This document shows positions 1 to 8,321 of a stretch of 64,000 nucleotides of DNA, piece by piece. This DNA is from Dechloromonas hankyongensis. GTDB taxonomy: Bacteria > Pseudomonadota > Gammaproteobacteria > Burkholderiales > Rhodocyclaceae. A program made the translations under genes and the position numbers. The notes beneath the pieces are model-generated. The model saw only the letters and a list, made by a program, of their open reading frames with translations, ran no database searches and was not told where the DNA came from. The stretch's first letter is position 1. Each line of letters starts with the position of its first letter. The stretch lies in the NCBI RefSeq assembly GCF_022012295.1, contig NZ_JAKLTN010000002.1, positions 1,178,001 through 1,242,000 on the forward strand, in the 5' to 3' direction.

Positions 1-549
1 AAGGTTGGCCGCACCAACCCGAACAACTACCACGGCATGCTGCGTCTGGACCACAACCGCGCCCTGTCGCAACTGGCCGAAAAGACCGGCCGCACCGTTT
101 CTTCGTTCAAGAAGCTGGTCGTCTGGGGCAACCACTCGCCCACGATGTATGCTGACTACCGCAACTGCGAATCCAACGGCGACAACGTCAAGGCCCTGGT
201 CAACGATCACGCCTGGAACAACGACGTCTTCCTGCCGACCGTCGGCAAGCGCGGCGCCGCCATCATCGAAGCCCGCGGCCTGTCTTCCGCTGCTTCCGCT
301 GCCAACGCCGCCATCGACCACGTCCGTGACTGGGTCCTCGGCTCCAACGACTGGGTCACCATGGGCGTTCCGTCCGACGGTTCCTACGGCATTCCGGCCG
401 GCATCGTCTTCGGCTTCCCGTGCGAGTGCAAGGGCAATTCCTTCAAGATCATCCAAGGCCTGGAAATCGACGAATACAGCCGCGAGAAGATCAACATCAC
501 CCTCAAGGAACTGACCGACGAAGCAGAAGCCGTCAAGGACATGCTGTAA
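1..549 (+). CDS. mdh: Malate dehydrogenase, C-terminal part (5' end outside window)
   Basis: NAD-dependent malate dehydrogenase of the cytoplasmic proteobacterial MDH family; it oxidises malate to oxaloacetate in the TCA cycle. The frame is open from base 1, so the N-terminal NAD-binding half lies outside the window. What remains is the catalytic and dimer half: RLDHNRA, the catalytic-histidine segment VVWGNHSP and the conserved [16 protein letters not shown] stretch, ending with a typical helical tail. A strong terminator follows 42 bases after the stop, so transcription of this gene probably ends here. The identification is secure from the motifs. Confidence 0.95.
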   Translation, partial: KVGRTNPNNYHGMLRLDHNRALSQLAEKTGRTVSSFKKLVVWGNHSPTMYADYRNCESNGDNVKALVNDHAWNNDVFLPTVGKRGAAIIEARGLSSAASAANAAIDHVRDWVLGSNDWVTMGVPSDGSYGIPAGIVFGFPCECKGNSFKIIQGLEIDEYSREKINITLKELTDEAEAVKDML

Positions 550-591
550 GGCAGTCATTAGCTGCTAGTTATTAGCAGTTAGCAAAATCAG

Positions 592-626
592 GGGCCGCGG
601 TAAAATACCGCGGCCCTTTTGTTTTT
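592..626 (+). terminator. Rho-independent terminator after mdh
   Basis: An 11-bp perfect stem (592-602 pairs with 606-616, GGGCCGCGGTA against its complement) closes a 3-base AAA loop and is followed by TTTTGTTTTT. A small second inverted repeat (CTGCTA / TAGCAG, 562-567 and 573-578) lies between the stop codon and this terminator. Confidence 0.9.
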
Positions 627-662
627 GGCTCAAACCCTACCAACCCGACTCCAACAACCAGC

Positions 663-1646
663 ATGCGCCATCCGAAAGCCGTTCTCTTTGCCGGCGAAAA
701 GCCCTTCCCGGTCCTGCCCGCCGTCGATCACTACGCCGGTTCGGAAAAACTGATGCGCAAGGCCCTGCAACTGCAGAACGAACTGGGGCCGATTTTCGAC
801 ATCACCTGCGACTGCGAAGATGGTGCCCATGCCGGTGCCGAACGCGAGCATGCCGAAATGGCCGCTGCGGTGATCATGAGCGATGACAACCGTTTCCACC
901 GGGTTGGCGCCCGCGTCCACGACGTCACACACCCCCACTGGCAGCAGGACATGGAAATCCTGGTCGGTATCGCCGGCAACCGCCTGCCCTTCATCACTCT
1001 GCCCAAGCCGTGCAGCGCCGGGGATGTCCAGGTCCAGATCGAAGCCTTGCGCGAAATCGAGCGCAAGTTCGGCATAGAACGCCGTATTCCGGTGCATGTC
1101 CTGATCGAGACGCATGGCGCACTGCGCGAAGTGTGGGAAATCGCCGCCCTGCCCGGGGTCGAAAGCCTCGATTTTGGCCTGATGGATTTCGTTTCCGGCC
1201 ATCACGGTGCCATTCCCGGCAGCGCGATGAAAAGCCCCGGTCAGTTCGAGCACCCGCTGGTCGCCCGCGCCAAGTGCGAAATCAGCGCCGCCGCATTGGC
1301 CTGCGGTGCCGTGCCGTCGCACAACGTGACGACCGAACTGAAGGACATCGAAACCATCCGCAACGATGCACAGCGCGCCCGGCGGGAATTCGGCTATCTG
1401 CGCATGTGGAGCATCCACCCCAACCAGATCGTGCCCATCGTTGAAGCCATGCGACCCGATTTTTCCGAGGTACAGGCCGCTGCCGAAATCCTGATCGCCG
1501 CCCAGGACAAGGATTGGGGCCCGATCCAGCACGACGGCAAGCTGCACGACCGCGCCTCCTACCGCTACTACTGGGAGTTGCTCGAGCGTGCCCACGTCAC
1601 GGGCATGACGATTCAGACCGAGGCGAAGAGCCGCTTCTTTGGCTGA
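663..1646 (+). CDS. HpcH/HpaI aldolase / CitE-like CoA-ester lyase (malyl-CoA lyase-like)
   Basis: A 327-residue member of the citrate lyase beta-subunit / malyl-CoA lyase superfamily, TIM-barrel enzymes that cleave or form 3-hydroxy-acyl-CoA bonds using Mg2+. Visible family signatures are DCEDGAHAGAE near residue 50, the ITLPK strand, VLIETHGAL (metal-ligand Glu) near residue 145, and the C-terminal MWSIHPNQI (residues about 248-256). It follows mdh, which suits a role around malate, glyoxylate or acetyl-CoA chemistry, but the exact substrate cannot be read from sequence. Its stop overlaps the TTG start of truC by 8 bases, so the two are probably co-transcribed. Alternatives are citramalyl-CoA or beta-methylmalyl-CoA lyase. 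Confidence 0.8.
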   Translation: MRHPKAVLFAGEKPFPVLPAVDHYAGSEKLMRKALQLQNELGPIFDITCDCEDGAHAGAEREHAEMAAAVIMSDDNRFHRVGARVHDVTHPHWQQDMEILVGIAGNRLPFITLPKPCSAGDVQVQIEALREIERKFGIERRIPVHVLIETHGALREVWEIAALPGVESLDFGLMDFVSGHHGAIPGSAMKSPGQFEHPLVARAKCEISAAALACGAVPSHNVTTELKDIETIRNDAQRARREFGYLRMWSIHPNQIVPIVEAMRPDFSEVQAAAEILIAAQDKDWGPIQHDGKLHDRASYRYYWELLERAHVTGMTIQTEAKSRFFG

Positions 1647-2370
1647 GCAACTGCCGATCCTCTATCGCGACGAGTCCATCGTCGTGATCGACAAGCCGCC
1701 CGGGCTGCTCGTCCACCGCTCGGAAATCGACCGCCACGAAACCCGCTTCGCCATCCAGATCCTGCGCGACCAGATCGGCCGGCGGGTATGGCCGGCGCAC
1801 CGGCTCGACCGCGGCACGTCGGGCATCCTGCTCTTCGGCCTGAGCCCGGAGATCGCCGGGCGGCTGGGCCAGCAGTTCGAACAGGGCACTATCGACAAGC
1901 GCTATTGGGCGGTTGTCCGCGGCCATCCGCCGACCAGCGGCAGCATCGATCACCCGCTATCGCGGCAGCGTGACGCCTACGAATTCCAGGGCAGCGACAG
2001 CAGCACCGAGGCCCAGGCGGCACTGACGCATTTTCGCAAACTGGCGGAAATCGAACTGCCGGTGGCGATCGATCGTTACCCCAGCATCCGTTATGCCTTG
2101 CTTGAACTCGAGCCGGTAACCGGACGACGGCACCAGATTCGGCGCCACCTGAAGCACATTTCCCACCCGATCATCGGGGATGCCACGTACGGCAAAGGCC
2201 GGCATAACCGTTATTTCGCCGAGGAGCTGGGTTGCGGGCGCCTGTTGCTGGCCTGCACCGGCATGGTATTCGACCACCCGGACAGCGGTGAGCGACTACA
2301 AATAAAAGCGCCAGTAGCGGGCGATTTCGCCGCGCTGCTGGCGCGTTTCGGCTGGCCTGGCGGTCAGTAA
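1639..2370 (+). CDS. truC: tRNA pseudouridine(65) synthase TruC
   Basis: RluA-family pseudouridine synthase of about 243 residues. The catalytic motif HRLDRGTSGILLF (Asp nucleophile, about residue 56) and the RluA/TruC signature GRRHQIRRHLKHISHPIIGD (about residues 160-180) are intact. Length and overall pattern (LVHRS near the N-terminus, RYPSIRYALLELEPVTGR) follow E. coli TruC, which modifies U65 of tRNAs, rather than the longer S4-containing RluC/D. The start is TTG at 1639, overlapping the upstream lyase gene. The 3' end overlaps the convergent CBS gene by 7 bases. Confidence 0.88.
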   Translation: MAEQLPILYRDESIVVIDKPPGLLVHRSEIDRHETRFAIQILRDQIGRRVWPAHRLDRGTSGILLFGLSPEIAGRLGQQFEQGTIDKRYWAVVRGHPPTSGSIDHPLSRQRDAYEFQGSDSSTEAQAALTHFRKLAEIELPVAIDRYPSIRYALLELEPVTGRRHQIRRHLKHISHPIIGDATYGKGRHNRYFAEELGCGRLLLACTGMVFDHPDSGERLQIKAPVAGDFAALLARFGWPGGQ

Positions 2371-2804
2371 CCGATAGAGGTCTCCAGCTCCTGGAGATGC
2401 TTCATTTCGCGCTCCAGATCGACCATATCCTGGCCCAGCGCGTCGCGGGCCGAAACCATGCCGACCGGCGTACCGGCTTTATCGACCACCGGCACGTGGC
2501 GGAAGCCGCCCTCGGCCATCATGTACAAGGCGTAGGCCAGCGGCTTGTCGATATTGATGGTCTGCGGGTCGCTCGCCATCACCTTCTCGAGTTGAGTCGA
2601 ATCCGGATCAAGCCCCGCCGACAGTACCTTGTTCAGGACGTCGCGCTCGGTGAAGATGCCGGCGATCCGGGCATTCTCGACGACCAGCAGGGCGCCGATC
2701 TTGTTGTCCGTCATCAGGCGGCAGGCCGCCCGTACGGTCATGTCCTTGGTTGCCGTGACCAGACTTCGGCCATCGAGCAAGTTCCTGATCATTCTTCTGG
2801 TCAT
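2364..2804 (-). CDS. CBS-pair domain protein
   Basis: A 146-residue cytoplasmic protein made almost entirely of two CBS domains (about residues 8-65 and 73-130). The first carries IGALLVVENARIAGIFTERD and the second FRHVPVVDKAGTPVGMVSARD. Stand-alone CBS pairs usually bind adenine nucleotides and act as energy or redox sensors. The C-terminal tail (LEREMKHLQELETSIGY) looks like a short helix. No partner is fused, so the regulated target is unknown. An SD-like AAGGAGACAATC stretch precedes the ATG. It converges with and slightly overlaps truC. Confidence 0.85.
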   Translation of the reverse strand: MTRRMIRNLLDGRSLVTATKDMTVRAACRLMTDNKIGALLVVENARIAGIFTERDVLNKVLSAGLDPDSTQLEKVMASDPQTINIDKPLAYALYMMAEGGFRHVPVVDKAGTPVGMVSARDALGQDMVDLEREMKHLQELETSIGY

Positions 2805-2869
2805 GATTGTCTCCTTGTCGTCTAAATTTGTAACGCGCTCCCATCATGCAGGATGCAGCGGTAAAAAGA

Positions 2870-2941
2870 TTATCGCGACTTAATGACAATAATTGCAATG
2901 GTCACAAAGATGATGACCATGCCGATCAGCTCAATGTTCAA
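2870..2941 (-). CDS. Possible 23-residue single-pass membrane peptide
   Basis: A TTG-initiated reading frame of 23 codons starts 12 bases downstream of the PstS-like gene stop on the same strand. A GAGG Shine-Dalgarno lies 5 bases before the TTG. The product begins NIELIGM, continues with about 15 almost purely aliphatic residues, and ends IKSR, which is the charge pattern of a single membrane helix. I recognise no family. The placement and SD favour translation, but so short a frame could be chance. Confidence 0.4.
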   Translation of the reverse strand: MNIELIGMVIIFVTIAIIVIKSR

Positions 2942-2953
2942 TAAAACCTCAAC

Positions 2954-3391
2954 TCATTTCGGCAATTCATACACCACGCGGACGCGGGCATCGGCCTTGG
3001 ACAACTCGACGAAGCCGATGCCGCCCGGATGGGAGACAACCCACTTGAGGACTTCTTCCGGCGTACCGACCTTGACCGGCGGCTGCAGGCGCCCGGAAAA
3101 CACCTGCCGGGACCAGTAGGCATTGACTTCCGACAATTCCTTGCCGACCAGCGCGTCGTAGAAACGCGCCCGATCCGGATGCGTATCGACCATGTCCACC
3201 GGCTGCGTTTCGACCCCGTTGAAATACTGGCGGCTACGCCCGAAAAAGGCATTGATCACTTCGTTGCGTGTCATCGCGGCCACGCCGCAGCGTGCATTGA
3301 CGACGACCACCAGCTCGGCACGCACCTCCGCCGCCGGCTGGAGCAGCAGCCAGGAGGTCATGCAGAGCAGGAGCAGGCGACGGATCGGCAT
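2954..3391 (-). CDS. PstS-like periplasmic phosphate-binding-type protein
   Basis: A protein of about 145 residues with a signal peptide (MPIRRLLLLCMTSWLLLQ). The body resembles the small PstS-like proteins often annotated as phosphate ABC transporter substrate-binding: VVVNARCGVAAMTRNEVINAFFGR near the start, AYWSRQVFSGR in the middle and VVSHPGGIGFVEL near the end. The start at 3391 is chosen because it gives the signal peptide and lies just past the upstream porin stop at 3394; the longer frame to 3445 would overlap the porin. No Pst permease or ATPase genes are nearby, so a full transporter is not implied. Gene order suggests it works with the porin. Confidence 0.7.
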   Translation of the reverse strand: MPIRRLLLLCMTSWLLLQPAAEVRAELVVVVNARCGVAAMTRNEVINAFFGRSRQYFNGVETQPVDMVDTHPDRARFYDALVGKELSEVNAYWSRQVFSGRLQPPVKVGTPEEVLKWVVSHPGGIGFVELSKADARVRVVYELPK

Positions 3392-3393
3392 GG

Positions 3394-4572
3394 TCAAAAG
3401 ATGAAGTCGAAAGTCAGGGAGTAGACATCCATGCTCCCTGACCAACGGCCGGTGGCCGGGTCATTGCGATAGGGGAAGATCGAAGTGGTTTCGCCACGAA
3501 TACCATCCCACTGTGCCTTAAGCGCCATGTTTCGGGCAAGGTCCCAACGCATGCCGACGATATTCGTCTTCTGGTCGGCGTGCGAATCGGCCATGATTTT
3601 GGCCTCAATGGCGTAGCGCCCTGCCTTGTTCCGCTGCTCGGAACGAACCCACGAATAACCGACATACGGCGTTACATCGCCCACCCGGTAGCCGGCCAGG
3701 GCGTAACCGCCTTCAGAACTTTCCAGTGCATTGCTGCCTTGTTCGATGCGGTTCAGCATCAACTGTACCTGCAGCGGCCCCTGATCGTAGACCACCCCCA
3801 GCGAATAGTAGTCGCTGCGCTTGTTCCTGGTCGCCAGGAAATTTTCTGAAGCGGACGGATCGGGCGAATAGGCCTGCAGAACGCCGGCGAGCGGCAAATC
3901 GTTCTTGAAATGGATATTGGCGTAGCTGGCCCTGACCTGCCAGGACGAAAACTGGTATTCGACCGACGCCCCGGTCATCGGGGAGCCCTTGATGTCCCAC
4001 TGCCGGTCGGCCAGCGGGATCTTGCCATCCGAATTGCCGTAGAAGGCCTTGAAGCGAAGCAGGCTTTCCCCGAGCGACAGCGAATAGGCCGCGTCGCCGC
4101 CGTGAATGCTGTAGAACGGCAGATACCAGAAATAATCGCCGGGCGGGCGGACCGTCAGGTAGGAATAGCCGACCCAGCGCGAGTCGGCCAGCATGAAGAA
4201 TTCGGTCCCTAGACGGCCGAGGCGCAGCGTTACGCTCGGCGCCGGTTCGTAGCGGACATAGGCCCAGGCGATCTCGGGGTTGTACGAACGGTCGTAGCGG
4301 TATTTGGCCGTCGCCTGAACGACCGCCGACAGTTGCGGCGTGGCCTGCCATTCGCCCTGCAAGCCGAAAACGCTGTCGTTGCGGCCATCCCAGTGCTTCT
4401 TGATGCCGCTGGGCTGCGACAGATCGCGGACGAACTCGAGTTCATCGCTGGTCGTCCGCGCCATGCCCACGGTGCCGAAGCCGTGCAGGCGAAAGCCCGA
4501 GTCGCTTTCCGAGGCGGCGGCAAGGGCGGGAAGCGGCAAGGCGGCGCAAACGGCCACGGCAACGCCGAACAT
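3394..4572 (-). CDS. Outer-membrane porin-like beta-barrel protein
   Basis: A protein of about 392 residues with a signal peptide (MFGVAVAVCAALPLPALAAA), then amphipathic strands rich in aromatic residues and a terminal phenylalanine (SLTFDFIF), the usual BAM recognition ending of outer-membrane barrels. The start at 4572 has AAGGGGAAGG directly upstream, which decides it over the longer frame to 4638. Motifs such as FRLHGFGTVGMART and LGRLGTEFFMLADSRWVGYS are those of a proteobacterial porin group often found next to PstS-like proteins. Substrate cannot be inferred. It is the first gene of the pair with the PstS-like gene. Confidence 0.75.
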   Translation of the reverse strand: MFGVAVAVCAALPLPALAAASESDSGFRLHGFGTVGMARTTSDELEFVRDLSQPSGIKKHWDGRNDSVFGLQGEWQATPQLSAVVQATAKYRYDRSYNPEIAWAYVRYEPAPSVTLRLGRLGTEFFMLADSRWVGYSYLTVRPPGDYFWYLPFYSIHGGDAAYSLSLGESLLRFKAFYGNSDGKIPLADRQWDIKGSPMTGASVEYQFSSWQVRASYANIHFKNDLPLAGVLQAYSPDPSASENFLATRNKRSDYYSLGVVYDQGPLQVQLMLNRIEQGSNALESSEGGYALAGYRVGDVTPYVGYSWVRSEQRNKAGRYAIEAKIMADSHADQKTNIVGMRWDLARNMALKAQWDGIRGETTSIFPYRNDPATGRWSGSMDVYSLTFDFIF

Positions 4573-4692
4573 CCTTCCCCTTATTTTTCGCTCCACTATC
4601 GGCACAGCCCGCGTGACCATCCGTAACCAAAACATCATCGGGCCGAGCGCCCGATTGCGGCCGCCCCAGGGCCGGCCGCACTCCCTAGTCGC

Positions 4693-5940
4693 TCATGCTT
4701 CCGGCAAGGCGATCTTGTTATCGGTGCTGAACTGATAGTCCTTGAAAATGTGCTCGGCTGAAAGAATGCGATAGCTGCCGTCATCGGCACGCAGGGTCGT
4801 ATCCTTCAGGCGATAGGTCAGCTGGCCGCAGGTCCAGATGTCGAAGTTGCGCATGTGGGTGCACAGGCAGGTCTTGTCCCAGACCTGAACCTTGCGTGCC
4901 CCCGGATGCTCGGCAACCTCGCGATTGTAGGAACTGATGTAGGCGCACTTGCCACTGGCGTCGAGCAGATAGCCGTAGGCTTCGCAGTTCGGACGGATGC
5001 CATCGCCGATGCCGGGGCTCTTCTTGATCATGCGCATCGGATAGCCGGTCGGCGAAATCTGGTTGACCTCGATATCCTCTTCGCTGGCCTTGAAGTATTC
5101 CTGCTTGACGTCGGTCGGCAGGCCGCACTCTTCGGCCACCGTGAAGCGGGTGGCCACCTGGACGGCGGCGGCGCCGTTTTCCAGGAAACCCGTCGCGTCG
5201 GAACCGGTGAAGATGCCGCCAGCCGGAATGACCGGAATATCGAGATGCTCATCCTTCAGGTACCGGATGACTTCGGTGACGATGGTCGCCAGGTCGTATT
5301 GCGCCCAGTCCATGCCGAAGCCGAGGTGGCCGCCAGCCAGCGGGCCTTCGACGACCACGTAGTCAGGCAGGCGATTGGTGCGCGAGCTTTTCTTCAGGAA
5401 CAGCTGCAGGGCACGCACCGACGACACGATGATGCCCAGCTTGGCGTCGCGAAAGCGCGGATGATCCTCGATCAGCGCAAAGGAGCCGAGGTGCAGGCCG
5501 GCCGCCAGCGTGATACCTTCGATGCCGGCATCGAGCGCGGCGGACATGCGGACCTTGAGCGTCTCCTTGGGCGCGTTCATGGTCAGCTTTTCCATGCAGT
5601 TGATGAAGACCAGACCGGTGCCCTGCTTGCGAGCCATGGTGGCTTCGACGTGCAGACGCGTCGCTTCTTCGAGGCGGCCGAGGTCGAACTTGACCGACGA
5701 CTTGTCCTCGTTCAGTACGTTGTACTTGTAGAGCGCGAGCTTTTCCTTGACGTGCTTGGTTTCATAGCGACGGTCGGAGACCGTGTTGATCATCGCATCC
5801 GAAATGTGCCCGACGCCGCCCAAACGGGCTGCTTCCAGGGCCAGATCGGCCGTCGAAATATCAACTCCCATGCCGCCGATCATGATCGGCACGAGCTCAT
5901 GCTTGCCAAGCCGCAAGCGGAAATCATCCACACGCTTCAT
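4693..5940 (-). CDS. Nitronate monooxygenase / 2-nitropropane dioxygenase-like flavoenzyme
   Basis: A 415-residue FMN-binding TIM-barrel protein of the NMO/FabK superfamily. Visible features are IMIGGMGVDIS at the N-terminus, VVEGPLAGGHLGFG (about residue 200), the phosphate-binding IPVIPAGGIFTGSDATGFLENGAAAVQVATRF (conserved from about residue 238) and a Cys-containing C-terminus (KTCLCTHMRNFDIWTCGQL). Nitronate oxidation is the family assignment, not proven; some relatives are enoyl reductases. It is divergent from nnrS, with about 170 bases between the starts. Confidence 0.75.
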   Translation of the reverse strand: MKRVDDFRLRLGKHELVPIMIGGMGVDISTADLALEAARLGGVGHISDAMINTVSDRRYETKHVKEKLALYKYNVLNEDKSSVKFDLGRLEEATRLHVEATMARKQGTGLVFINCMEKLTMNAPKETLKVRMSAALDAGIEGITLAAGLHLGSFALIEDHPRFRDAKLGIIVSSVRALQLFLKKSSRTNRLPDYVVVEGPLAGGHLGFGMDWAQYDLATIVTEVIRYLKDEHLDIPVIPAGGIFTGSDATGFLENGAAAVQVATRFTVAEECGLPTDVKQEYFKASEEDIEVNQISPTGYPMRMIKKSPGIGDGIRPNCEAYGYLLDASGKCAYISSYNREVAEHPGARKVQVWDKTCLCTHMRNFDIWTCGQLTYRLKDTTLRADDGSYRILSAEHIFKDYQFSTDNKIALPEA

Positions 5941-6108
5941 CTTTGTCCTTATCGAAACCAGCCGAACAACCCCTCACCTTCGGCCAAGGGTAGGATTTTA
6001 CGCCATTGTGCGGCGCGATGCGTGACAAGCCCGGTATAAATCAAGTTTGCCGAACCAGAGTGTCGCTAAACTTGTCACTTCGATGCACAACCCGGCCAAT
6101 GGTTCGCC

Positions 6109-7269
6109 ATGTTTCCACACACTCACCCGCTCTGGCTCGTCGGCTTCCGCCCGTTCTTCATCCTGGCCTGCCTGGCCGGCATGATCCTGCCTGTCGCCTG
6201 GGCGCTGATTTTCAGCGGCAGCCTGCCGGCCCCCGCTGCCCCCTTCACCTCCGTGCAGTGGCACGCCCACGAGATGTTCTTCGGTTTCGGCTGGGCCGTG
6301 CTCGGCGGCTTCCTGCTCACCTCGACCAAGAACTGGGTCAATATCCGCGGCTACCACGGCCCTGCCCTGATGCTGCTGGCCGGCGCCTGGATCGTCGAAC
6401 GGCTGGCCATGAGCTTTGGCGGCGGCCTGCCCTTGCCGCTCGCCATGCTGGCCAACAACGCCTTCCTCGGAAGCATCGCCCTCATGCTGCTGTGGACGCT
6501 GATCCGCTACCGCAGCCAGGACAGCTATCGCGACAACGCCTTCTTCATGGTCATGCTGCCAGCCTTCCTGTTCGCCAAGTACTTGATGCTCTACGGCAAC
6601 GACTTCACGGCCGGCTACGGCATGGCCATCGCCCTGTTCCGCCTGGCTTTCCTGGTCATGCTCGAACGCACGCTGACCGGCTTCATGAAGGCCGCCTTCC
6701 AGACCCAGATCCTGCGCCAGCCGAAGCTGGACATGCCGATCAAGCTGCTCGGCCTGCTGCTGGTCTTCGAATTTGCCCTGCCCCGCCCGCTGACCGCCGC
6801 CCTGTCGCTGGCGCTGGCCGTGCTGCTGCTCATCCGTTTCGCCTTCTGGAAGCCCCAACTGGCCTTCAAGCGCATCGACATCGGCATCATGTACGTCGGT
6901 TATCTGGCCATCGTCGGCCAGTTGCTGATCGAGGCCCTCGGCCACGTGATCAATTTCGTATGGATCGGCTCGGTGTCGGTACATCTGTTTACCTTCGGCG
7001 CCATGGGTAGCGTCATCCCGGCCATGATCATGCGCATCTCCAAGGGGCATACCGGGCGCAAGGTGGTTTTCGACGGCCTCGACCGCGCCGTGCTCTACAT
7101 CATGCTCATCGCGCTGGCCGTCCGCGTCGTCGTGCCGCAGTTCGTCCCCGGCGCCTATCTGGCCTGCATCCACGCGGCGGCCACCTGCTGGCTGCTGAGT
7201 TTCGGCATCATTGCCTGGCGCTACATCCCGATGCTGATGCAGCCGCGCATCGACGGCAAGGAGCATTGA
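6109..7269 (+). CDS. nnrS: NnrS family haem/copper membrane protein
   Basis: A 386-residue polytopic membrane protein with about 12 hydrophobic segments. It opens with PLWLVGFRPFF and carries HAHEMFFGFGWAVLGGFLLT near residue 50, both hallmarks of NnrS. NnrS proteins bind haem and protect the cytoplasm against nitric-oxide stress in denitrifiers. A further conserved segment is HLFTFGAMGSVIPAMIMRISKGHTGR near residue 295. No clear SD precedes the ATG at 6109. I could not find a convincing FNR/Dnr box in the 5941-6108 intergenic region. Confidence 0.88.
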   Translation: MFPHTHPLWLVGFRPFFILACLAGMILPVAWALIFSGSLPAPAAPFTSVQWHAHEMFFGFGWAVLGGFLLTSTKNWVNIRGYHGPALMLLAGAWIVERLAMSFGGGLPLPLAMLANNAFLGSIALMLLWTLIRYRSQDSYRDNAFFMVMLPAFLFAKYLMLYGNDFTAGYGMAIALFRLAFLVMLERTLTGFMKAAFQTQILRQPKLDMPIKLLGLLLVFEFALPRPLTAALSLALAVLLLIRFAFWKPQLAFKRIDIGIMYVGYLAIVGQLLIEALGHVINFVWIGSVSVHLFTFGAMGSVIPAMIMRISKGHTGRKVVFDGLDRAVLYIMLIALAVRVVVPQFVPGAYLACIHAAATCWLLSFGIIAWRYIPMLMQPRIDGKEH

Positions 7270-7315
7270 GCGGCCAGCCATGGGACAATAGCGCCCCGTT
7301 TCAAGGAATCGCCGC

Positions 7316-8290
7316 ATGCATCCCCGCAACAAGAATGCCGAAGGTTACGATCTTGCCGCCCTGACGGCCACGTCGGCCGCGTTGGCCAAGCACATCAAGA
7401 CGACGCCGGCCGGTACGACCAGCATCGACTTCGCCAACCCGGCCGCCGTCAAGATGCTGAACCGGGCGATCCTGATGCACCACTACGGCGTCAAGGGCTG
7501 GGACATTCCCGCCGGCTACCTGTGCCCGCCGATTCCCGGCCGGGCCGATTACATCCACAGCGTTGCCGACCTGCTCGCCACCTGCAACCGGAAAACCATC
7601 CCGACCGGCCCCGGCGTGCGCGTCCTCGACGTCGGCACTGGCGCCAACCTGGTCTATCCGCTGATCGGCCACGCCGAATACGGCTGGTCCTTCCTCGGTA
7701 CCGACATCGACGAGGCCGCCCTGGCCAATGCCCAGGCCATCCTCGGCAAGAACCCGGAACTGGTGGCCGATATCGAATTGCGCCATCAGCCGGTGTGGGA
7801 CAACATCTTCACCGGCCTGCTCCGCTCCGGGGAAAGCTTCGACCTGAGCATCTGCAATCCACCGTTCCACAACTCGCCGGACGAGGTGCTCGCCGTCAGC
7901 CAGCGTAAATGGAACAACCTGGGCAAGCCGGGCACCAAGAAGGGCTCGGCCCAGCCTCGCCTCAATTTCGGCGGCGGCGGCACCGAACTGTGGTGCAACG
8001 GCGGCGAACGCGCCTTCGTCAAATTGATGATCGAGCAGAGCGCTGGCATTCCCAAGCGGGTGCTGTGGTTCACCAGCCTGGTCTCGAAAGCCGACAACAT
8101 CGTGCATATCGAAGCCGCACTGAAAAAGGCGAAAGTCGTCGAATCGCGCATCATGCCGATGACACAGGGCCAGAAGCAGAGCCGGCTGGTGGCGTGGACC
8201 TTCTGTGCCAACGGCGAGCGCGAAAAGTGGCGGCGCGAGCGCTGGTCGCAGGCTCCCGATCCGACTGCGCCGACCGTCGAACCCGTATAA
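7316..8290 (+). CDS. rlmF: 23S rRNA (adenine(1618)-N6)-methyltransferase RlmF
   Basis: A 324-residue class I SAM-dependent methyltransferase. It opens with MHPRNKNAEGYDLAAL, has the glycine-rich SAM motif RVLDVGTGANLVYPLI (about residue 100) and the N6-adenine motif NPPFHNS (about residue 180), then a GGGGTELWCNGGE segment typical of RlmF. It methylates A1618 of 23S rRNA. It lies 46 bases after nnrS and 31 before psd, all on the same strand. Confidence 0.92.
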   Translation: MHPRNKNAEGYDLAALTATSAALAKHIKTTPAGTTSIDFANPAAVKMLNRAILMHHYGVKGWDIPAGYLCPPIPGRADYIHSVADLLATCNRKTIPTGPGVRVLDVGTGANLVYPLIGHAEYGWSFLGTDIDEAALANAQAILGKNPELVADIELRHQPVWDNIFTGLLRSGESFDLSICNPPFHNSPDEVLAVSQRKWNNLGKPGTKKGSAQPRLNFGGGGTELWCNGGERAFVKLMIEQSAGIPKRVLWFTSLVSKADNIVHIEAALKKAKVVESRIMPMTQGQKQSRLVAWTFCANGEREKWRRERWSQAPDPTAPTVEPV

Positions 8291-8321
8291 TCGCCGGTTT
8301 TCCTAGCCGGGATTCATATCC

